Positions 61,112 through 64,000 of a stretch of DNA of 64,000 bases are shown here, piece by piece (positions within the stretch are counted from its first letter, which is position 1; every line of letters starts with the position of its first letter). This DNA is from Hyphomonadaceae bacterium (lineage in GTDB: Bacteria > Pseudomonadota > Alphaproteobacteria > Caulobacterales > Aquidulcibacteraceae), in assembly GCA_009773395.1 (NCBI GenBank), contig WRPI01000002.1, positions 358,413-422,412 on the forward strand, written 5' to 3'. The translations under genes and the position numbers were made by a program. The notes beneath the pieces were generated by a model. The model worked only from the letters and a program-made list of their open reading frames with translations. It was not told the DNA's origin and searched no databases.

Positions 61112-62107
61112 ATGAACACCAAAGCTCAAACTTATCACCGCTTCAGCGTCGCGCCCATGATGGAATGGACCGATAGGCATTGCCGCGTGTTGCACCGAAT
61201 ATTCACCAAAAAGTCGCTGCTTTATACTGAAATGGTGGTATCCAAAGCGATTATTCGCGGGCTTCGTGGCAAGCTTTTGGGCTTTAATCAACAAGAACAC
61301 CCAGTTTGTTTGCAAATTGGCGGCTCCGAACCCGATGAATTGGCTCAGGCCGCAAAAATTGCGCAAGAATATGGCTATGATGAATTAAACCTCAATGTTG
61401 GTTGCCCGTCAAAGCGCGTGCGATCTGGTGCTTTTGGCGCTTGTTTAATGCTTGAGCCCGAATTGGTTGGGGATTGTTTGCAGGCAATGCGTGAGGCGGT
61501 GACAATACCTGTCACAATAAAACACCGCATTGGCGTTGATGGCCAAAACCCGCGTGAAACCTTATTGCCATTTGTGGAATATCTGGCAGGTAGGGGAACC
61601 GACACTTTCATTATTCACGCCCGCAAAGCAATTTTGAAAGGCCTTACACCCAAGGAAAACCGCGATATTCCGCCGCTCGATTACCCCTTGGTTCACGCAA
61701 TTAAAGCCGAATTTCCACATTTGAATATTATTCTTAATGGTGGCATTCATTCGCTTGAACAGGGCAGGCGCGAAATGAGGGATTTGGACGGAATTATGTT
61801 GGGCCGCGCCGCTTATCGTTATCCCGATATTTTAGGGCAAGTCGATAATATGTTTTTTGGCGACAGCCACATTGTAACGCCCTTCGAAGCCTTTGCCGCC
61901 TATCGCCCCTATGTTGTCGAACAATTAGCCAAAAAAGTCCCCCTCCACGCCATGACCAAACACATGCTCGGAATGTTCAAAGGCCACAAAGGCGCAAGCG
62001 CCTTTCGCCGCATTTTGGGTGAACAAACCGTCCCGCGCGAAACTGGGATTGAGGTTTATGATAGGGCGATGGAAGCGATTGAGGCGGAGATGGGTGTGGG
62101 GGTTTAG
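61112..62107 (+). CDS. dusA: tRNA-dihydrouridine(20/20a) synthase DusA
   Basis: A FMN enzyme that reduces uridine to dihydrouridine in the tRNA D-loop. The 331-residue protein has RFSVAPMMEWTDRHCRVLHRIF, the catalytic-Cys segment NLNVGCPSKRVRSGAFGACLM, TIKHRIGVDGQNPRETL and HARKAILKGLTPKENRDIPPL, all typical of DusA. The ATG at 61112 gives the usual N-terminus. The last residues are GVGV and the stop TAG lies within the left inverted repeat of the DUF559 element. Confidence 0.95.
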   Translation: MNTKAQTYHRFSVAPMMEWTDRHCRVLHRIFTKKSLLYTEMVVSKAIIRGLRGKLLGFNQQEHPVCLQIGGSEPDELAQAAKIAQEYGYDELNLNVGCPSKRVRSGAFGACLMLEPELVGDCLQAMREAVTIPVTIKHRIGVDGQNPRETLLPFVEYLAGRGTDTFIIHARKAILKGLTPKENRDIPPLDYPLVHAIKAEFPHLNIILNGGIHSLEQGRREMRDLDGIMLGRAAYRYPDILGQVDNMFFGDSHIVTPFEAFAAYRPYVVEQLAKKVPLHAMTKHMLGMFKGHKGASAFRRILGEQTVPRETGIEVYDRAMEAIEAEMGVGV

Positions 62108-62168
62108 GAGTCTACCCCCCAGTCTCGCTTTGCTCGACAGCCCCCCTATAAATAGGGAGGCGGCTTGG
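62103..62168 (+). repeat. Left inverted repeat of the DUF559 element
   Basis: About 65 nt, starting TTTAGGAGTCTACCCCCCAG, match the reverse complement of 62556-62619 with few changes. A small internal hairpin CCCTAT/ATAGGG is included. It begins inside the dusA stop codon. Confidence 0.85.
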
Positions 62169-62189
62169 CAGTGGTCGCGTATCGTTGGT

Positions 62190-62570
62190 ATGGGCTTTAT
62201 GCATCGAAACTACCTTTATCCCGTTGCTCGTAAACTCAGGAAGACTATGACGCTTCCAGAAAGACTGCTTTGGAATTTGCTTAAGCAGCGCGGTGAAGGC
62301 GGAATTGTATTTCGGCGGCAATATCCGTTCGAAAATTATATTTTTGATTTCTATTGTGCCAAAGCCAAACTTATTATTGAAATTGATGGCCTTGTTCACT
62401 CAATCGGAAATAATCCGCAAAGGGACGCGGCACGCGATGAATATCTGACATCATTGGGGTTTAAAGTTTGGCGAATTGAAGCGAAAGAAGTACTCAAGAA
62501 TCCAATAGAAATAGCAAGCAACATTAGGTATTTTTGCTATCAAATCGTGTGGGCAAAGCCGCCCCCCTAA
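62190..62570 (+). CDS. DUF559 (Vsr/endonuclease-like) protein
   Basis: A 126-residue protein of the DUF559 family, which has a PD-(D/E)XK or very-short-patch-repair nuclease-like fold. Markers are ARKLRKTMTLPERLLWNLLKQRGEGG, FRRQYPFENYIFDFYCAKAKLIIEIDGLVHS and YLTSLGFKVWRIEAKEV; the Asp/Glu in the middle segment and QxP are likely active-site parts. The start may be 62190 or 62199. The stop TAA lies within the right inverted repeat. The gene lies wholly between the two repeats, like cargo. Confidence 0.85.
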   Translation: MGFMHRNYLYPVARKLRKTMTLPERLLWNLLKQRGEGGIVFRRQYPFENYIFDFYCAKAKLIIEIDGLVHSIGNNPQRDAARDEYLTSLGFKVWRIEAKEVLKNPIEIASNIRYFCYQIVWAKPPP

Positions 62571-62619
62571 TTTTAGGGGGCAGTCGAGCGACGCGAGACT
62601 GGGGGGTAGACTCCCTAAA
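62556..62619 (-). repeat. Right inverted repeat of the DUF559 element
   Basis: The reverse complement of the left repeat, ending ...GGGGGGTAGACTCCCTAAA. It contains the internal hairpin CCCCCTAATTTTAGGGGG, the stop codon of the DUF559 gene and the stop codon of the convergent carbonic anhydrase gene. Confidence 0.85.
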
Positions 62620-63250
62620 CCCCCAAAAACTCGCCGCTAGTTTCATTAAGAACCGAGAGTTGCCCGTGTTCAATGTCAAAAATCGCGCCATGGAGGCGCA
62701 ATTTGCCGCGTTTTTCTAAGAGGCGCACAAATGGAAAGGTGCGTAGGTTTTTTATCGAGTGTTTTATGCCTTCAAGCCCTAATTCATGGCATTGGTGGTC
62801 GTGGGTTTGTGCAGTGTTTTCCATGATTTTGGCTTTTGGCTCATCGAGAATGGACATCCATTTGGAAATGAAATTGGCTTCGGTTTGAATGGCGTTGTCA
62901 CTATCCAAAGCCACACTTATTCCGCCGCAACCGGAATGGCCAAGGATAATGAGGTGGTTGATTTGCAAGTTCAAAACCGCAAATTCAATTGCCGCCGAAA
63001 CTCCATGATAGCTGCCTTGGGTTTCATAGGGCGGCACGAGATTGGCGACATTGCGCACAACGAATAAATCGCCGGGGCGGGCGCTGAAAATGGTTTCGGG
63101 GTCAACGCGGCTATCGCAGCACGAAATAATCATGATTTCGGGGCTTTGGCCGCCAATTGCGAGGCCCGAATAATGTTCTGAATGGCGTTCAAACACCGAT
63201 GATTTGAAATTGCGATAGCGTTCAATCAATTGGTTTGGAAAACCACCCAT
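62615..63250 (-). CDS. can: Beta-class carbonic anhydrase
   Basis: A zinc enzyme interconverting CO2 and bicarbonate. The 211-residue protein has IISCCDSRVDPETIF (zinc Cys44, the Asp46/Arg48 dyad) and ILGHSGCGGI (zinc His105 and Cys108), with NVANLVPPYE between them. The ATG at 63250 overlaps the stop of the folate-binding protein gene upstream. The last residues, EFLGV, and the TAG come from the right inverted repeat of the DUF559 element. Confidence 0.95.
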   Translation of the reverse strand: MGGFPNQLIERYRNFKSSVFERHSEHYSGLAIGGQSPEIMIISCCDSRVDPETIFSARPGDLFVVRNVANLVPPYETQGSYHGVSAAIEFAVLNLQINHLIILGHSGCGGISVALDSDNAIQTEANFISKWMSILDEPKAKIMENTAQTHDHQCHELGLEGIKHSIKNLRTFPFVRLLEKRGKLRLHGAIFDIEHGQLSVLNETSGEFLGV

Positions 63251-64000
63251 TATGCATTTGCCCCACTTAGCCACTCGGGAGGGTCTATAATTATCTCCAC
63301 GCCATTTGCCAAGAGGTTTTGCTTGGCGTCCATGGCATGTTGCCATCGGTCAAAGCGGATTAATGCCATGCCGAGAGTGCTGTTGTTGGAGCGAATGCGG
63401 CCAATTTCGGTTTCGCCGGCCATAATTGGTGTGTCAAATGGGATTTGAGAACTGGCGATTTTAATGCGGCACAGCTTTTGTTTTAAGGTGCCACGGCGTT
63501 TCATGCGGCTGGTCATTTCTTGGCCGACATAGCAACCTTTGTGGAAGTCTATGGCGTGAAGTTCGTCCATGAGACCCTCGAGCGCAAAGTCTTTGTCGCG
63601 GATTAAATCTTGGGCGAGATCAGGAATGCCGAGTTGTAATCTGTGGCTTTCATATCGCGAAAAACTGGCGGTTTCGGGCGTGTTTTGCGGCGCGAAAATT
63701 CGCAAACCCATGGCGCTATCCCTAGGGTCGGTGAATGAGATATAGTCATTTGCGGCATAAGATCCCGCATCGAGTGCGGGATGACAGGGGGCGGGGAAAG
63801 CAGCAAAAACTGCCAAATCATGGCGGGGCATTATTTCGATTGCCGCGCGCATTTTATAGATTTTTAGTTTTTGCACCAATTCTTCGGAATGATTGCTATC
63901 AAGGAGGAAGGTTTTATCGTCATGTCGATATGCAAAAATATCAAATAAATATTTGCCTTGCGGCGTCAAAAGCCCGCAAAACCGCGCAGTTTTATTGGCC
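63250..64000 (-). CDS. ygfZ: YgfZ/CAF17-like folate-binding protein, C-terminal part (runs off right edge)
   Basis: A GcvT-like protein that aids assembly of iron-sulfur enzymes with folate. The signature KGCYVGQEMTSRMKRRG is complete. The frame is open to the window edge and begins NKTARFCGLLTPQGKYLFD, so the N-terminus lies outside. A segment FPAPCHPALDAGSYAANDY is not typical of the family and coincides with a GTCATCCCGC-type palindrome in the DNA, an apparent in-frame insertion. It overlaps the carbonic anhydrase start. Confidence 0.92.
   Translation of the reverse strand, partial: ANKTARFCGLLTPQGKYLFDIFAYRHDDKTFLLDSNHSEELVQKLKIYKMRAAIEIMPRHDLAVFAAFPAPCHPALDAGSYAANDYISFTDPRDSAMGLRIFAPQNTPETASFSRYESHRLQLGIPDLAQDLIRDKDFALEGLMDELHAIDFHKGCYVGQEMTSRMKRRGTLKQKLCRIKIASSQIPFDTPIMAGETEIGRIRSNNSTLGMALIRFDRWQHAMDAKQNLLANGVEIIIDPPEWLSGANA
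63760..63787. repeat. Palindromic repeat inside the ygfZ coding region
   Basis: GATCCCGCA-TCGAG-TGCGGGAT followed by GACA forms a perfect hairpin. Read on the minus strand it starts TGTCATCCCGCA, sharing the TGTCATCCC edge of the 96-nt cloverleaf repeat. It is translated in frame as part of CHPALDAGSYA. Confidence 0.65.

Noticed and set aside
59453-61366. 637-residue version of the upstream M20 peptidase
   Set aside because: The extra N-terminal 160 residues have no signal peptide or homology pattern, while the internal ATG at 60886 has a Shine-Dalgarno and the same signal peptide as the paralogue.

Overview
The window reads as chromosomal DNA of an alphaproteobacterium with fairly low GC for that class. 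The evidence is the gene content: an NDUFS4-type complex I subunit, the F1-ATPase chaperone ATP12, the block aminotransferase-hom-glpX-recJ, and crcB next to RluA-type pseudouridine synthases and ATP12. The standard genetic code is used, and GTG and TTG starts are common. A Caulobacterales or hyphomonad-like lineage is a reasonable guess but is not proven here. No phage, integrase, transposase, CRISPR array or rRNA was seen.

Layout. 1-11243 is core metabolism: the start of cysK, PPi-dependent phosphofructokinase, class II DAHP synthase, a class I PHA synthase, a LL-DAP-aminotransferase-like enzyme, hom, glpX and recJ. 11357-13018 is an AT-rich islet of small orphan genes on the minus strand, in which three units share a duplicated 5' module. 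13211-15255 holds a YadA-like trimeric adhesin with a repeat stalk and a small exported partner. 15348-19282 holds tRNA-Glu, tRNA-Pro, a phytase-like protein and several exported proteins. 19630-25386 holds a PLP-dependent sulfur-amino-acid enzyme, then a Pseudomonas-type pha cluster (phasin, TetR regulator, class II PhaC, PhaZ) and free-methionine-sulfoxide reductase.

25473-30912 is mixed: a TPR protein, a phosphatase/ADP-ribosylglycohydrolase fusion, two tRNAs, the complex I subunit, a divergent LuxI-like protein and a SIMPL protein. 31176-40182 is quality control, DNA maintenance and RNA modification (degP-rarA, recG, ATP12, two RluA enzymes, crcB). 40175-45806 holds nadC, nadB and nadA with unrelated small genes between them. 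45823-55543 holds an HD hydrolase, UspA, a BaiN-like flavoprotein, PPK2, several lipoproteins and sdaA. 55725-64000 holds a serine hydrolase, a split YeeE/YedE sulfur transporter, two tandem M20 peptidases, dusA, a DUF559 nuclease between long inverted repeats, a beta carbonic anhydrase and a partial YgfZ/CAF17 gene.

Common threads. Carbon and energy storage is prominent: two classes of PHA synthase, a phasin, a depolymerase and PPK2 polyphosphate kinase, with PPi-PFK and class II FBPase at the fructose-phosphate node. Intergenic DNA is rich in structured repeats: a tRNA-trailing hairpin/terminator module with compensatory base changes, a two-copy 96-nt cloverleaf repeat, several nested palindromes and one palindrome inside a coding region. 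The best candidates for something undescribed are the three-unit islet at 11.3-13.0 kb, the inverted-repeat-bracketed DUF559 gene at 62.1-62.6 kb, the tRNA-trailing module and the divergent LuxI-like gene.
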